A stretch of 64,000 nt of DNA from an uncultured Lachnospiraceae bacterium (GCA_910585075.1 CAJUED010000004.1:1-64000), one strand, 5' to 3'. Counted from the first letter of the stretch, positions 8,890 to 18,064 are shown. The notes: generated by a model from the letters alone, not told the origin. Translations and numbers: made by a program.

Positions 8890-9456
8890 AAGGGTGACCT
8901 CATAAAATTATTCATTTGATTATATGAAAGCAAGGACTAAAAAATGATATTCATGGTACACGGGTGGGCCGTGAATAATATGACGAAAATTTGTTTTGCA
9001 GGTTTATGAATGATTGATAAATGCGCCTTCCGGGCGCCAGCCGGGTATTTTGAAGAATATGCCATATAAAAACAGCGAAAAAGCAAATAAAAATTGCCAA
9101 AAAATACAAGATTTCCGTGGGATAAAATGATTTTTTGTTTATACTGACGAATATATTGTTCTTGTTGACAGGATATAATTGTTCATGTATAATAATACCA
9201 CGTAACTGTAGTCCTTGCCGAGAAAGGGGAGGATGTTCGTTGATCTATTGTTTTTTGACCTCCATAAGGATTAAGTAAGAATTTTTGAATAAATGACTAT
9301 GGAAGGTACTGGCAGTGATAATGGATCCGGTATCCTGAAGAACAGAATCGGTAGAAAGGCGGAGCCGTCATAATTTTGTGATACGGCGTCTGCCAAAAGG
9401 AAAAGAATCGGACAGTGTCGACCTGGGATTGTCGACAAGAAAGGATGGTAAGAAAA
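8890..9456. other. Divergent intergenic region with long transporter leader
   Basis: No gene is seen in these 567 bp. A small hairpin (GCGCC-TTCC-GGGCGC near 9023-9037) lies on the DUF885 side. From about 9200 to 9456 runs the untranslated leader of the ABC transporter, about 255 nt. It contains a GCCGT/ACGGC hairpin around 9362-9394 and a TGTCGAC/GTCGACA inverted repeat at 9414-9435, directly before the ribosome site. I recognise no known riboswitch. Confidence 0.6.
9165..9193 (+). promoter_or_regulatory. Consensus sigma-A promoter for the sugar ABC operon
   Basis: TTGACA (9165-9170), a 17-nt spacer and TATAAT (9188-9193) match the vegetative consensus at every position. This implies strong expression unless it is controlled by a repressor or by the structured leader that follows. 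Confidence 0.9.
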
Positions 9457-10809
9457 ATGAAGTTCAAAAAGCTTAGTGTCGTAATGGCGGCACTGCTGGC
9501 AGCCAGCAGCCTGCTGGTAGCCTGTGGAGGAGGAAACAGTGGCGATTCAGGCACCACAGAGAAGGAGCCTGAAACCACAGAGGCGGCAGAGGAAGAACCT
9601 GCAGCAGCTGAGGCAGATGCTGAAGATGATGGCCAGGAAGAAGCATCCGCTGATGGAGAGGTTACACTGGAACTCCTTCTGACTAAGACGGAAATCGTGG
9701 ATGTTATGGAACAGATCGCGGCGAAGTTCTGCGAGGAAAATCCCGGTGTGAAGATTGATGTTACAAGCACCAGTGATGGCGCTACATTGGTTAGAACCAG
9801 AGCAGCCAGCAACGAATTACCGGATATCATGAATACATACCCTGCAGAAGACTTCTATAAGGATATGTTCAGGGATGGTTACTTTGAGGATATTACAGGT
9901 GCGGATTACCTGAGCAAGGTAAATTCTACAGCAATGGAAATGTCCAACTGTGATGGTAATTACTATGCAGTGCCCATGTCCCTGAGTACTTACGGCATCT
10001 ACGCTAATATGGACGTGCTGGAAGCAAACGGAATTACCGAGACACCGTCTACCTGGGAAGAACTGATTGCAGACTGCGAGACCCTGAAGGCCAACGGCGT
10101 TACCGGATTCCTGCTCCCCAATAAGGATGTTGGAAACGTAGCTCAGAGATTCGAGCGTACGGTGGGTATCATCAATAATGATACTTATTCCGAGTTCAAG
10201 CAGGTTGCAGATGGAGAAATGGAAGCAAAAGATTCACCTACTCTGCAGACATGGTGTGATTATAATGAGCAGCTGCTTAACTATACCACCGATGACCATA
10301 TGGGAATGGACTATGATATTGCAGCAGCTGAATTCAGTAATGGAAACGGAGCTTTCATGCTGAGTGGTACATGGATGCTGGCTACGGTACAGAAGAACAA
10401 TCCTGATGCCAATGTGGAACTGTTCGCATTCCCTCATCCCAGAGGCGAGACTACAAAAGTGCCTGTAAATATTGATACTTCTTTCAGTATATCTTCTACA
10501 TGCGCAAATAAGGAAATCGGCCTGAAATTCCTGGAGTTCATGACCAGAGAAGATATTGCTCAGATGTATTGTGATGCAGACGGCAATGTAAGCACCATTG
10601 AAGGTGTTGAGTACAGCATTCCTCAGCATGCAAACATGAAGACCGCTGTGGATGAAGGTAATATTTTCCTGACCGCAGTTAACTTCTGGCCTACAGGACT
10701 GAGAGAAGAAATCAGAGATGGCTGCCAGATGTTCTTAGGCGACGGAGACAGAGATGCATTCTTTGAATCCAGCCAGGAGGCTATCGAAACAATTTACGCT
10801 GACAACTAA
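9457..10809 (+). CDS. Carbohydrate ABC transporter substrate-binding lipoprotein (MalE/family 1)
   Basis: A 450-residue lipoprotein. It has a signal peptide with lipobox LVAC (lipidated Cys23), then a Gly/Ser and Glu/Ala-rich flexible linker to about residue 68, then a family 1 extracellular solute-binding fold (NELPDIMNTYPAEDFYKD, NYYAVPMSLSTYGIYAN and GNGAFMLSGTWML are characteristic stretches). The ATG at 9457 puts the lipobox at the right distance; AAAGGA lies 11 nt upstream. It binds a sugar or oligosaccharide at the outer membrane face and delivers it to the two permeases downstream. The substrate cannot be read from the sequence. Confidence 0.92.
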   Translation: MKFKKLSVVMAALLAASSLLVACGGGNSGDSGTTEKEPETTEAAEEEPAAAEADAEDDGQEEASADGEVTLELLLTKTEIVDVMEQIAAKFCEENPGVKIDVTSTSDGATLVRTRAASNELPDIMNTYPAEDFYKDMFRDGYFEDITGADYLSKVNSTAMEMSNCDGNYYAVPMSLSTYGIYANMDVLEANGITETPSTWEELIADCETLKANGVTGFLLPNKDVGNVAQRFERTVGIINNDTYSEFKQVADGEMEAKDSPTLQTWCDYNEQLLNYTTDDHMGMDYDIAAAEFSNGNGAFMLSGTWMLATVQKNNPDANVELFAFPHPRGETTKVPVNIDTSFSISSTCANKEIGLKFLEFMTREDIAQMYCDADGNVSTIEGVEYSIPQHANMKTAVDEGNIFLTAVNFWPTGLREEIRDGCQMFLGDGDRDAFFESSQEAIETIYADN

Positions 10810-10821
10810 GAAAAGTCGGAT

Positions 10822-10905
10822 GGAGGAAGAAGTGTAGAGACTTCTTCTCCATCTGGGTCAAAAGGGATGTCCGCTTTCCTACTTTATGCGGGCATCCCTT
10901 TTTTT
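10822..10905 (+). terminator. Tandem hairpins between binding-protein and permease genes
   Basis: The first hairpin (10822-10833 with 10840-10850) is a 3'-protecting stem. The second (10861-10874 with 10888-10901, one G-U pair, then a T-run to 10905) is a strong intrinsic terminator. Together they would make the binding-protein mRNA abundant and stable while only read-through reaches the permeases. Confidence 0.85.
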
Positions 10906-10925
10906 AAAATAGGAGGTTTGCTGCA

Positions 10926-11825
10926 ATGGGGGATAAAAAGAAAAAAAGCAGATCAAGAAGAGATAAAGGCAGAGATAGGGCCTTTCTGTTTTTTACGGCG
11001 CCTGGTTTTATCCTGTACAGTTTCTTTTTCATTATGCCTGTAATCATGGGCTTTTATTACAGCGCTACGGATTGGGATGGAATCAGTAAAAGTTATAATT
11101 TTGTAGGATTTGATAACTATTTGAAGATTTTCAGAACAGGACAGTTTACTGACGCACTGTTTTTCACTATAAAATATACGGTTCTGTTGGTGGTACTTAC
11201 GATAGTGCTCGGGCTTGCAATCGCAATGCTCCTGAATAGGAAGATTAAGGGAAGAACCTTCTTCAGGGGTATCTATTTCATTCCGGCGGTACTGAGCTCT
11301 TTGACGGTAGGTTTGATTTTCAACAAGATTTGTTACTATATCATACCTGTAATAGGAAAGGCTCTGCATATTGAGATGCTGAGCCAGAATCCTCTGGCGG
11401 ACAAGAATCTGGCTATGTGGACAATCCTGTTCGTGAACTTGTGGCAGGGGCTTTGTATTCCTACCCTGCTGTTTTTGGCGGGCCTGCAGAGTGTGCCTAC
11501 GGATTTGTATGACGGGGCGGCACTGGACGGGGCTTCTGCCTGGGATATCTTCCGGTATATTACAATTCCCTTTATTCTGCCGGTAGTGAGCGTGGTATTT
11601 GTGCTTACACTGAAAGGCGGTTTGATGGTATTCGATTACATCAAGGCAATGACGGAAGGCGGACCGGGAAGTTCCACACGTAGTGTGGCAATGTTGATCT
11701 ATAAACATGGTTTCACGCAGAATAAATATGCGTTTGCGATTGCTGAAGCAATCTTTATGGGATTGGTGGTTGCCGCCATCTCAGCTGTGCAGATTTATTT
11801 CACGGATAAGAAGAAGGCGGTGTAG
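10926..11825 (+). CDS. Carbohydrate ABC transporter permease, MalF/UgpA type
   Basis: A 299-residue inner-membrane protein with about six transmembrane segments after a very basic N-terminus. The permease EAA loop appears as DGAALDGASAWDIFRYITIP, the contact site for the ATPase. AGGAGG lies 9 nt before the ATG. It pairs with the second permease three bases downstream. No ATP-binding gene occurs in the operon, so a shared MsmK-type ATPase encoded elsewhere probably powers import, as is usual for this family in Firmicutes. Confidence 0.93.
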   Translation: MGDKKKKSRSRRDKGRDRAFLFFTAPGFILYSFFFIMPVIMGFYYSATDWDGISKSYNFVGFDNYLKIFRTGQFTDALFFTIKYTVLLVVLTIVLGLAIAMLLNRKIKGRTFFRGIYFIPAVLSSLTVGLIFNKICYYIIPVIGKALHIEMLSQNPLADKNLAMWTILFVNLWQGLCIPTLLFLAGLQSVPTDLYDGAALDGASAWDIFRYITIPFILPVVSVVFVLTLKGGLMVFDYIKAMTEGGPGSSTRSVAMLIYKHGFTQNKYAFAIAEAIFMGLVVAAISAVQIYFTDKKKAV

Positions 11826-11828
11826 GGT

Positions 11829-12665
11829 ATGGTAGAAGGAAGAAAACAAAATAACGTACTGACTTACATCATTTTGATATTGGGTATCCTGCTGATCATC
11901 CTGCCCTTGTATGTCACATTTGTGACTGCTCTGAAATCGGATGCTCAGAGTTCTAAGAGTTTCTTTACCTTACCAATCCCTATCTATCTGGAGAGCTTTA
12001 AGGAGATTCTTTCCAGTGAGCGGTATTGGAGAGCTTTTATCAATACGGTCTATATCACGGCGATTGTCCTGGCAGGTAATATCATCATCATGCCGGCTAT
12101 GAGTTATGCGGTGGCAAGGAAGATGCCCACCAGTACGGCTTACCGTCTGGTATATTACTTCCTGCTTCTGGGAATCTTCATTCCTTTCCAGGTGAAGATG
12201 ATGCCGTTGGTGAAGCTGATGAGCGCCATGAACATGATGAATCCTACGGGACTTGCGATTTTGTGTATTTCCAGCTCCACCTGTGAGAGCGTGTTCCTGT
12301 TTGTGGGCTATATGGGTGCTATCCCGCCGGATATGGAGGAAGCGGCGTGGATTGACGGGGCAGGTACCCTGCGTACCTATTCATCAGTGGTATTTCCGCT
12401 GCTTAAGCCTATGTTGGCAACAGTGCTCATTAAGCAGGGTCTGTGGATTTGGAATGACTTCATGCTCCCTTTGATCACATTGAACAAGGGATGGCAGGAC
12501 TGGACGCTGACTTTGTTTCAGTATAATTTCCAGACGGAATTTTCCGTTAATTACAGTCTCACCTTTGCCACATTTGTGGCGTCCATGCTTCCGCTCCTGA
12601 TTTTCTACTGCTTCATGCAGAAGTCAATTATTGGCGGTCTTACATCAGGTGCGGTTAAGAGCTGA
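11829..12665 (+). CDS. Carbohydrate ABC transporter permease, MalG/UgpE type
   Basis: A 278-residue protein with about six membrane segments and the EAA loop EEAAWIDGAGTLRTYSSVVFP. It starts three bases after the stop of the first permease, so the two are translationally coupled. It completes the membrane channel of the sugar importer. Confidence 0.93.
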   Translation: MVEGRKQNNVLTYIILILGILLIILPLYVTFVTALKSDAQSSKSFFTLPIPIYLESFKEILSSERYWRAFINTVYITAIVLAGNIIIMPAMSYAVARKMPTSTAYRLVYYFLLLGIFIPFQVKMMPLVKLMSAMNMMNPTGLAILCISSSTCESVFLFVGYMGAIPPDMEEAAWIDGAGTLRTYSSVVFPLLKPMLATVLIKQGLWIWNDFMLPLITLNKGWQDWTLTLFQYNFQTEFSVNYSLTFATFVASMLPLLIFYCFMQKSIIGGLTSGAVKS

Positions 12666-12703
12666 TCGGGAAAAATGACTTGCGATATGCAGGGGGTATA
12701 AAA

Positions 12704-13531
12704 ATGAAAATTCAATATTTAGGAACAGCTGCGGCTGAAGGGTGGCCGGGGATTTTTTGCAACTGTGAGATGTGTAAGGAGGCGCTGCGCCGCGGAGGCA
12801 AGGATATAAGGACACGTTCTCAGGCGGTGATTGATGATAAGATTTTGATTGATTTGCCGCAGGACACTTATATGCACATGCTTACCTATGGACTGGATAT
12901 GCCCTCCATCCGGACAATGTTGGTGACCCATTCCCATCAGGATCACTGGTATCCGGAAGAACTGATGATGCGGCGTGAGGGATTTGCCGTGGATATGAGC
13001 GGGACTCTGGACATCTATGGGAATGATGCGGTGAAGGAAAGTCTGGAACGCGTGGTGGCGGATGCGCTTAAGTATTCCCCTCACAGGGCACAAATTGAAT
13101 ATCATGAGATAAAGGAATTTACAACCTACAGCTCTCAGGGGTATGAATTCATACCTCTGAAAGCGACCCATAATCCTCGGGAAAATTGTTTTATTTATAT
13201 CATTAAAAAGGACGGGAAATCCCTGCTCTATGCCAATGACACCGGATATCTTGCGCAGGAAACCTGGGATTTTATTAAAGGCCAGCATTTCGATTTGGTG
13301 AGTATGGACTGTACCATGCAGAAGATTAAGATACCCACCAATCACATGGGCCTTCTCAATAACGTGGATGTGGTGGAGCGGCTTAAGGAAATGGGCTGCG
13401 TAGATGGGAATACGAAGTATGTGGTTACCCATTTTTCCCATAATGGGGGCTGGCTGCATGACGAGATGGAAAAGCAGGCTGCCGAGTATGGGTTCAGCGT
13501 GGCTTATGATGGCATGACAGTGGAGTTCTGA
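12704..13531 (+). CDS. MBL-fold metallo-hydrolase, PhnP-like
   Basis: A 275-residue protein. The start MKIQYLGTAAAEGWPGIFC and the metal motif THSHQDHW (HxHxDH) place it in the metallo-beta-lactamase superfamily, closest in pattern to PhnP-type phosphodiesterases; the later KATHNPRENCF and MDCT stretches supply further ligands. The CNCEMC segment near residue 20 could hold a structural zinc. The ATG at 12704 has GGGGG 7 nt upstream. It lies in the ABC transporter operon and may act on a phosphorylated or lactone form of the imported sugar; that is inference. Confidence 0.82.
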   Translation: MKIQYLGTAAAEGWPGIFCNCEMCKEALRRGGKDIRTRSQAVIDDKILIDLPQDTYMHMLTYGLDMPSIRTMLVTHSHQDHWYPEELMMRREGFAVDMSGTLDIYGNDAVKESLERVVADALKYSPHRAQIEYHEIKEFTTYSSQGYEFIPLKATHNPRENCFIYIIKKDGKSLLYANDTGYLAQETWDFIKGQHFDLVSMDCTMQKIKIPTNHMGLLNNVDVVERLKEMGCVDGNTKYVVTHFSHNGGWLHDEMEKQAAEYGFSVAYDGMTVEF

Positions 13532-13611
13532 CGCGGTAAGCGGATTTTGTGAAGTGTAATAGTGTTTGCCTCGGTGCCTGTTGCCGGTATGGCACCGGGG
13601 AAAGAGAGGAA

Positions 13612-14286
13612 GTGGCGGCAGAATTGTTAAAAGTGATAACCTCTTGGCAGTGGGAGCTGCTTTTACGGCTGGTGGTTGCCTGCATCATGGGACTGGCCAT
13701 TGGTTTAGAGCGCAGGAACCGTAATAAGCTGGCCGGGGTGAAGACCCATACGATTGTGGCATTCGGTGCTGCGCTGATTATGATGGTATCGAAGTATGGG
13801 TTTGCAGATATCCCCAATTATGATGCTTCCAGGATAGCGGCTCAGATTGTGAGCGGAATCGGCTTTTTGGGAACAGGAATTATTATCGTCCGGAATAATA
13901 GCTCTGTGAGCGGACTTACCACGGCGGCGGGCCTGTGGGTAACTGCGGGGGTGGGGATGAGTATCGGTGCGGGACAGTATTTTCTGTCAATTTCCAGCGC
14001 CTTACTGCTCATTTGCGTGCAAGTCGCTATGCATAAGGTGGGATTCCTGGCAAATGAGCCCTACGCATGTAAAATGAAGATCTCGCTGAGCTCCATGGAC
14101 AAGGTGGACGTTGTAAAGCAGTTCCTCCTGGAAGAAAAGATTTCTATAATGGTAATAAAACTGAATAAATTGAGTGACGGCACCGTAAAACTGGAGATGG
14201 ACCTTTTGCTCCCGGCAAAATGTGATAAATTGGCATTTCTTGAAAGACTGGGCAGTAAAGAATATATAATTTCCATCTCTGCCTGA
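13612..14286 (+). CDS. MgtC/SapB family membrane protein
   Basis: About 224 residues. Four hydrophobic helices include VACIMGLAIGLERRNRNKLAG and GIGFLGTGIIIV, the signature of the MgtC/SapB family, followed by a soluble C-terminal ACT-like domain. The start is uncertain. GTG at 13612 gives the usual family length but sits only 2 nt after AGAGG; an upstream GTG at 13549 lacks a ribosome site. Family members affect magnesium homeostasis or ATP synthase activity; the role here is unknown. It follows the MBL hydrolase by 80 bp. Confidence 0.85.
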   Translation: MAAELLKVITSWQWELLLRLVVACIMGLAIGLERRNRNKLAGVKTHTIVAFGAALIMMVSKYGFADIPNYDASRIAAQIVSGIGFLGTGIIIVRNNSSVSGLTTAAGLWVTAGVGMSIGAGQYFLSISSALLLICVQVAMHKVGFLANEPYACKMKISLSSMDKVDVVKQFLLEEKISIMVIKLNKLSDGTVKLEMDLLLPAKCDKLAFLERLGSKEYIISISA

Positions 14287-14300
14287 GCGTTGTTCATCCG

Positions 14301-14343
14301 AAGTCCCGGTCCCTTGGCGCTGCCTGGTGGGCCGGGGCTTTTG
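14301..14343 (+). terminator. Terminator after MgtC-like gene
   Basis: GC-rich stem 14301-14313 with 14329-14340, closed by AAG...CTT and followed by TTTTGG. The T-run is short but the stem is very stable. It separates the transporter/MgtC unit from the transketolase unit. Confidence 0.7.
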
Positions 14344-14366
14344 GCTAATCTCTGAAAAATGATTTT

Positions 14367-14395
14367 TTGCGGTGTATAGACGATTGGTTTATAAT
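14367..14395 (+). promoter_or_regulatory. Promoter for transketolase operon
   Basis: TTGCGG (14367-14372), a 17-nt spacer and a perfect TATAAT (14390-14395), about 100 bp before the transketolase start. The leader then holds a GCCCGC/GCGGGC hairpin at about 14448-14469. Confidence 0.7.
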
Positions 14396-14495
14396 ATGAT
14401 AAAATATTATAGGATTTAAGATACATAAAGTACCTATGAGCAATTTATGCCCGCGCTCAAGGTTGCGGGCTGTCGGCAGGAATGGAGGATTATTA

Positions 14496-15338
14496 ATGAA
14501 CAATCTGGAGCTCAAAAAAACCGCAAATGAAGTGCGTAAGGGCATTGTAACAGCGGTTCACAGTGCAAAGGCAGGTCATCCGGGCGGCTCTTTGTCCGCA
14601 GCGGATATTTATACTTATCTCTATTTTGAAGAGATGAACATAGACCCTGCAAATCCCAAAATGAAGGACAGAGACCGTTTTGTACTATCGAAAGGCCACA
14701 CGGCGCCCGGTTTATATTCTACTCTGGCAAACAGAGGATTTTTCCCGGTGGAGGATCTTGTGACTCTGCGCAAGCTGGGGTCTTATCTTCAGGGGCATCC
14801 CTGTATGCAGCACATTCCCGGCGTGGACATGTCCAGTGGTTCTCTGGGACAGGGCATTTCGGCAGCAGTGGGGATGGCTTTGTCAGGAAAGCTGGATAAT
14901 AAGGATTTTCGTGTTTATACACTGTTGGGCGACGGTGAGATTCAGGAGGGACAGGTTTGGGAAGCCTCCATGCTTGCAGGACATCGCAAGTTGGATAATC
15001 TTGTGGTGATTGTGGATAATAATGGATTACAGATTGACGGCCCTGTGGATCAGGTCTGCTCACCTTACCCTATTGATAAGAAATTTGAAGCGTTTAACTT
15101 TCATGTGATAAATATAGACGCCCATGATTTTGATGCCATTCGGGCTGCTTTTAAAGAGGCAAGGGAAACAAAAGGAATGCCCACCGCAATTATTGCCCAC
15201 AGTCTGAAAGGAAAAGGCGTTTCCTTCATGGAAGGCCAGGCGGGATGGCACGGCAAGGCGCCTAATGATGAGCAGTATGCAGTTGCTATGGCAGATCTTG
15301 AAAAAATCGGCGAAGAGCTTTTGAAGGAGGAAGCATAA
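14496..15338 (+). CDS. tktA: Transketolase, N-terminal subunit
   Basis: A 280-residue protein. GHPGGSLSAADIYTYLYF, SKGHTAPGLY and the thiamine diphosphate motif GDGEIQEG...NN are all present. The start ATG 14496 has GGAGG 7 nt upstream. It supplies the cofactor-binding half of a split transketolase, acting in the non-oxidative pentose phosphate pathway with the adjacent C-terminal subunit. The split form is usual in clostridia. Confidence 0.95.
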   Translation: MNNLELKKTANEVRKGIVTAVHSAKAGHPGGSLSAADIYTYLYFEEMNIDPANPKMKDRDRFVLSKGHTAPGLYSTLANRGFFPVEDLVTLRKLGSYLQGHPCMQHIPGVDMSSGSLGQGISAAVGMALSGKLDNKDFRVYTLLGDGEIQEGQVWEASMLAGHRKLDNLVVIVDNNGLQIDGPVDQVCSPYPIDKKFEAFNFHVINIDAHDFDAIRAAFKEARETKGMPTAIIAHSLKGKGVSFMEGQAGWHGKAPNDEQYAVAMADLEKIGEELLKEEA

Positions 15339-16286
15339 ATGGCAGAGAGTACAGTAAAAAAGATTGCAACCAGAGAAAGCTACGGCAATGCGCTTGCGGA
15401 GCTCGGAGCCAAGAATCCTGATGTGGTGGTTTTGGATGCGGATTTAGCGGAAGCTACCAAAACAGGTGTGTTTAAAAAAGCTTTTCCAGAGAGACATATT
15501 GACTGCGGTATCGCCGAGGGTAATATGGTAGGCGTGGCAGCAGGACTTGCCACAACAGGGAAGATTCCCTTTGTCAGCAGCTTTGCAATGTTTGCGGCAG
15601 GCAGGGCTTTTGAACAGGTTAGAAATTCCGTAGGTTATCCCCACCTGAATGTAAAAATCGGTGCAACCCATGCGGGTATCACCGTAGGCGAGGATGGAGC
15701 TTCCCACCAGTGTAATGAAGATATTGCCCTGATGCGGACAATTCCGGGGATGGTGGTAATGTGCCCGGCGGATGATGTGGAGGCTAAGGCGGCCGTTATG
15801 GCGGCGGCAGAATATGAGGGACCTGTTTATTTACGGTTTGGACGCGCAGCCTGCCCGGTGATTAACGACAGACCTGATTATCATTTCGAAATTGGAAAGG
15901 GAACCGTAGTGCGGGAAGGTACAGATCTTACCATTGTTGCTACCGGTATCTGTGTGGGAAATGCTCTGGAAGCGGCGGAGATGTTAGCGGCTGAGGGAGT
16001 AAATGCGGAGGTTATCAATATCTGCACAATCAAGCCTTTGGATGAGGAGCTTATCATTAAATCCGCTAAGAAAACAGGTAAGATTGTGACGGCGGAGGAG
16101 CATTCCGTTATCGGAGGACTGGGCAGTGCGGTGTGTGATGCGGTCTGCAAGTCTTATCCTGTACCGGTGATGAAGATTGGAATGCAGGATGTATTTGGAG
16201 AGTCAGGTTCCGCAGGAGCTTTGCTTGAAAAATATAAACTGGATGGCAAGGGTATTTACGAGCAGATAAAAGGATTTCTAAAATAA
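15339..16286 (+). CDS. tktB: Transketolase, C-terminal subunit
   Basis: A 315-residue protein whose ATG directly abuts the stop of the N-terminal subunit. It has the pyrimidine-binding domain (GIAEGNMVGVAAGLATTG, SFAMFAAGRAFEQ, ATHAGITVGEDGASHQ) and the C-terminal transketolase domain. It forms the active enzyme with the preceding subunit. Confidence 0.95.
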   Translation: MAESTVKKIATRESYGNALAELGAKNPDVVVLDADLAEATKTGVFKKAFPERHIDCGIAEGNMVGVAAGLATTGKIPFVSSFAMFAAGRAFEQVRNSVGYPHLNVKIGATHAGITVGEDGASHQCNEDIALMRTIPGMVVMCPADDVEAKAAVMAAAEYEGPVYLRFGRAACPVINDRPDYHFEIGKGTVVREGTDLTIVATGICVGNALEAAEMLAAEGVNAEVINICTIKPLDEELIIKSAKKTGKIVTAEEHSVIGGLGSAVCDAVCKSYPVPVMKIGMQDVFGESGSAGALLEKYKLDGKGIYEQIKGFLK

Positions 16287-16358
16287 AAACAGACGTGTGA
16301 TCGTGAAAGGGGTTGTCAGGGGAGGTTTTCCCTGGCACTCCGTTATGGAGAACAGATT

Positions 16359-17060
16359 ATGTACATTTTAGCGCCATCGCTCCTTGCGGCGGACTTTAAT
16401 ATATTGGGACAGCAGATTCTGGAAACACAGAAGGAGGGGGCGGAATATCTCCACATTGATGTGATGGATGGCATCTTTGTTCCAAGTATATCCTTTGGTA
16501 TGCCTCTCATCAAATCTATCAGGGAAACCAGCAAGCAATTTTTTGATGTGCATCTGATGATTGTGGAGCCTGAAAGGTATATTGAGGAATTTGTCAAGTG
16601 CGGCGCTGACGGAATCACTTTTCATCTGGAAGCCACCCAATGTGCAGACAAGGTCATAGAAGAAATACATGGTTTCGGCGCCAAAGTTGGGATTTCCATC
16701 AAACCGGAGACGCCGGTGGAGGCGGTTTATCCTTATCTGGACAGGGCGGAAATGATTCTGATCATGAGTGTTGACCCCGGGTTCGGAGGGCAGCCTTTTC
16801 TTCCTGAAGCTTATGAGAGAATCAGGCAGTTGCGGAATCATATAGATGAGAAGGGTTTGCCGGTAAAGATAGAAGTGGATGGCGGCATTGGCAAAAAGAA
16901 TGTAAGACAAGTGATAGACGCCGGGGCGGATATTTGTGTTGCCGGTTCGGCAGTGTTTAAAAAGCGCAGCATAAGCGATAATGTTTCTCAGTTTATGGCG
17001 GCGTTTAAAGAAAAAGAAGAGAAGAACAGATGCGACAATGGAAAAGATAGGCAGAAATGA
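16359..17060 (+). CDS. rpe: Ribulose-phosphate 3-epimerase
   Basis: A 233-residue TIM barrel. Motifs: HIDVMDGIFVPSISFG, DVHLMIVEP, MSVDPGFGGQPFLP and EVDGGIG contain the metal ligands and the catalytic Asp pair. It interconverts ribulose-5-phosphate and xylulose-5-phosphate and feeds the transketolase encoded just upstream. The last 23 bases overlap the start of the next gene. Confidence 0.95.
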   Translation: MYILAPSLLAADFNILGQQILETQKEGAEYLHIDVMDGIFVPSISFGMPLIKSIRETSKQFFDVHLMIVEPERYIEEFVKCGADGITFHLEATQCADKVIEEIHGFGAKVGISIKPETPVEAVYPYLDRAEMILIMSVDPGFGGQPFLPEAYERIRQLRNHIDEKGLPVKIEVDGGIGKKNVRQVIDAGADICVAGSAVFKKRSISDNVSQFMAAFKEKEEKNRCDNGKDRQK

Positions 17061-17910
17061 TCCCTGCTGGTGTGGCAGTGGAAAAAAGTATAAAACATGT
17101 CATATGGCGATTGACGATAAAATCCGCCATTATGAGTTGCAGGGCCATATAGTGCCCGGCAGGGATATATTGAAAACAAGGGAACAAATCGAAGGCATTA
17201 AGGAGAGCAGCGTCATCAACATTGCGGTGCTTGACGCAGTGGGGAAAATGATTGGTCCCGGCGTCAGCACCCAGGAGATAGACGATCTGGTGCACAATAT
17301 GACGGTGCAGATGGGCGGAATTCCGGCCCCCCTTGGCTATGAAGGGTTCCCTAAAAGCGTTTGTACCTCTATCAATGAAGTAGTTTGTCACGGTATTCCT
17401 TCCAGGGATATTATTTTAAAGGAAGGGGATATTGTGAATGTGGATGTGTCTACTTTATATAAGGGATATTTTTCGGATTCATCCAGAATGTACTGCATTG
17501 GAGAGGTAAGTGCGGAAAAGAAAAAGTTGGTGGAAGTCACCAGGGAATGCATGGAAAAAGGGATTGCCATGGTGCAGCCCTGGAACTTCCTAGGAGATAT
17601 GGCGCAGGCGGTAAACGACCATGCGAAAGCCAACGGTTACAGTGTGGTGGTTGAAATAGGCGGCCATGGCGTGGGACTGGAATTTCATGAGGAACCTTTT
17701 GTCAGCTATGTGACCAGTGCCGGAACAGAAATGCTCATGGTTCCGGGAATGGTATTCACCATAGAGCCCATGGTAAATATGGGAACCAGTGAAATTTACA
17801 CGGACAAAAATGACGGATGGACTGTGTACACGAAGGATAAAAAACCTTCCGCCCAATGGGAAGTTACGGTGGCGGTGACGGAAAACGGACATGAGATTCT
17901 AACCTGGTAA
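17038..17910 (+). CDS. map: Methionine aminopeptidase type I with N-terminal SEC-C zinc motif
   Basis: A 290-residue protein. Residues 1-22 (MEKIGRNDPCWCGSGKKYK then TCH) form a SEC-C knuckle of the kind found at the SecA C-terminus. The peptidase domain carries all five metal ligands, in NVDVSTLYKGYFSDSS, GHGVGLEFHEEP, TIEPMV and WEVTVAVTENG. The enzyme removes the initiator methionine co-translationally. ATG 17038 lies inside the end of rpe; longer alternatives would only add Lys/Arg-rich translation of the rpe end. Clostridial MetAPs with this zinc knuckle are common, and it probably aids ribosome binding. Confidence 0.94.
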   Translation: MEKIGRNDPCWCGSGKKYKTCHMAIDDKIRHYELQGHIVPGRDILKTREQIEGIKESSVINIAVLDAVGKMIGPGVSTQEIDDLVHNMTVQMGGIPAPLGYEGFPKSVCTSINEVVCHGIPSRDIILKEGDIVNVDVSTLYKGYFSDSSRMYCIGEVSAEKKKLVEVTRECMEKGIAMVQPWNFLGDMAQAVNDHAKANGYSVVVEIGGHGVGLEFHEEPFVSYVTSAGTEMLMVPGMVFTIEPMVNMGTSEIYTDKNDGWTVYTKDKKPSAQWEVTVAVTENGHEILTW

Positions 17911-17963
17911 AATTTTTAGCTGTAAAACAGAAGAAAATGGAATAAATCTGCTAAATAAATTGT

Positions 17964-18043
17964 AGTAAACGACATAACGAATTCCTGCTTACGGCTTCTG
18001 GAAAACGAAATGTAGGCTCTTGCAAAGCCGAAAGCAAGATTTC
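17964..18043 (+). repeat. Intergenic hairpin element, AGTAAACGACA family, copy 1
   Basis: Begins AGTAAACGACATAACGAATT and folds as 17979-17997 against 18025-18043 (CTGCTTACGGCTT against AAGCCGAAAGCAAG, with a few mismatches). A related element begins at 19607. Both lie after genes and before the two glp flavoproteins. Confidence 0.55.
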
Positions 18044-18064
18044 AGATATTGCTTACAGTAATAG

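Noticed and set aside
10953..11708. 251-codon minus-strand frame over the first permease gene
   Set aside because: Antisense to an unambiguous permease, composition biased to His/Gln/Arg, no start signal.
12719..13459. 246-codon minus-strand frame over the MBL hydrolase
   Set aside because: Shadow of the real gene; no domain and no ribosome site.
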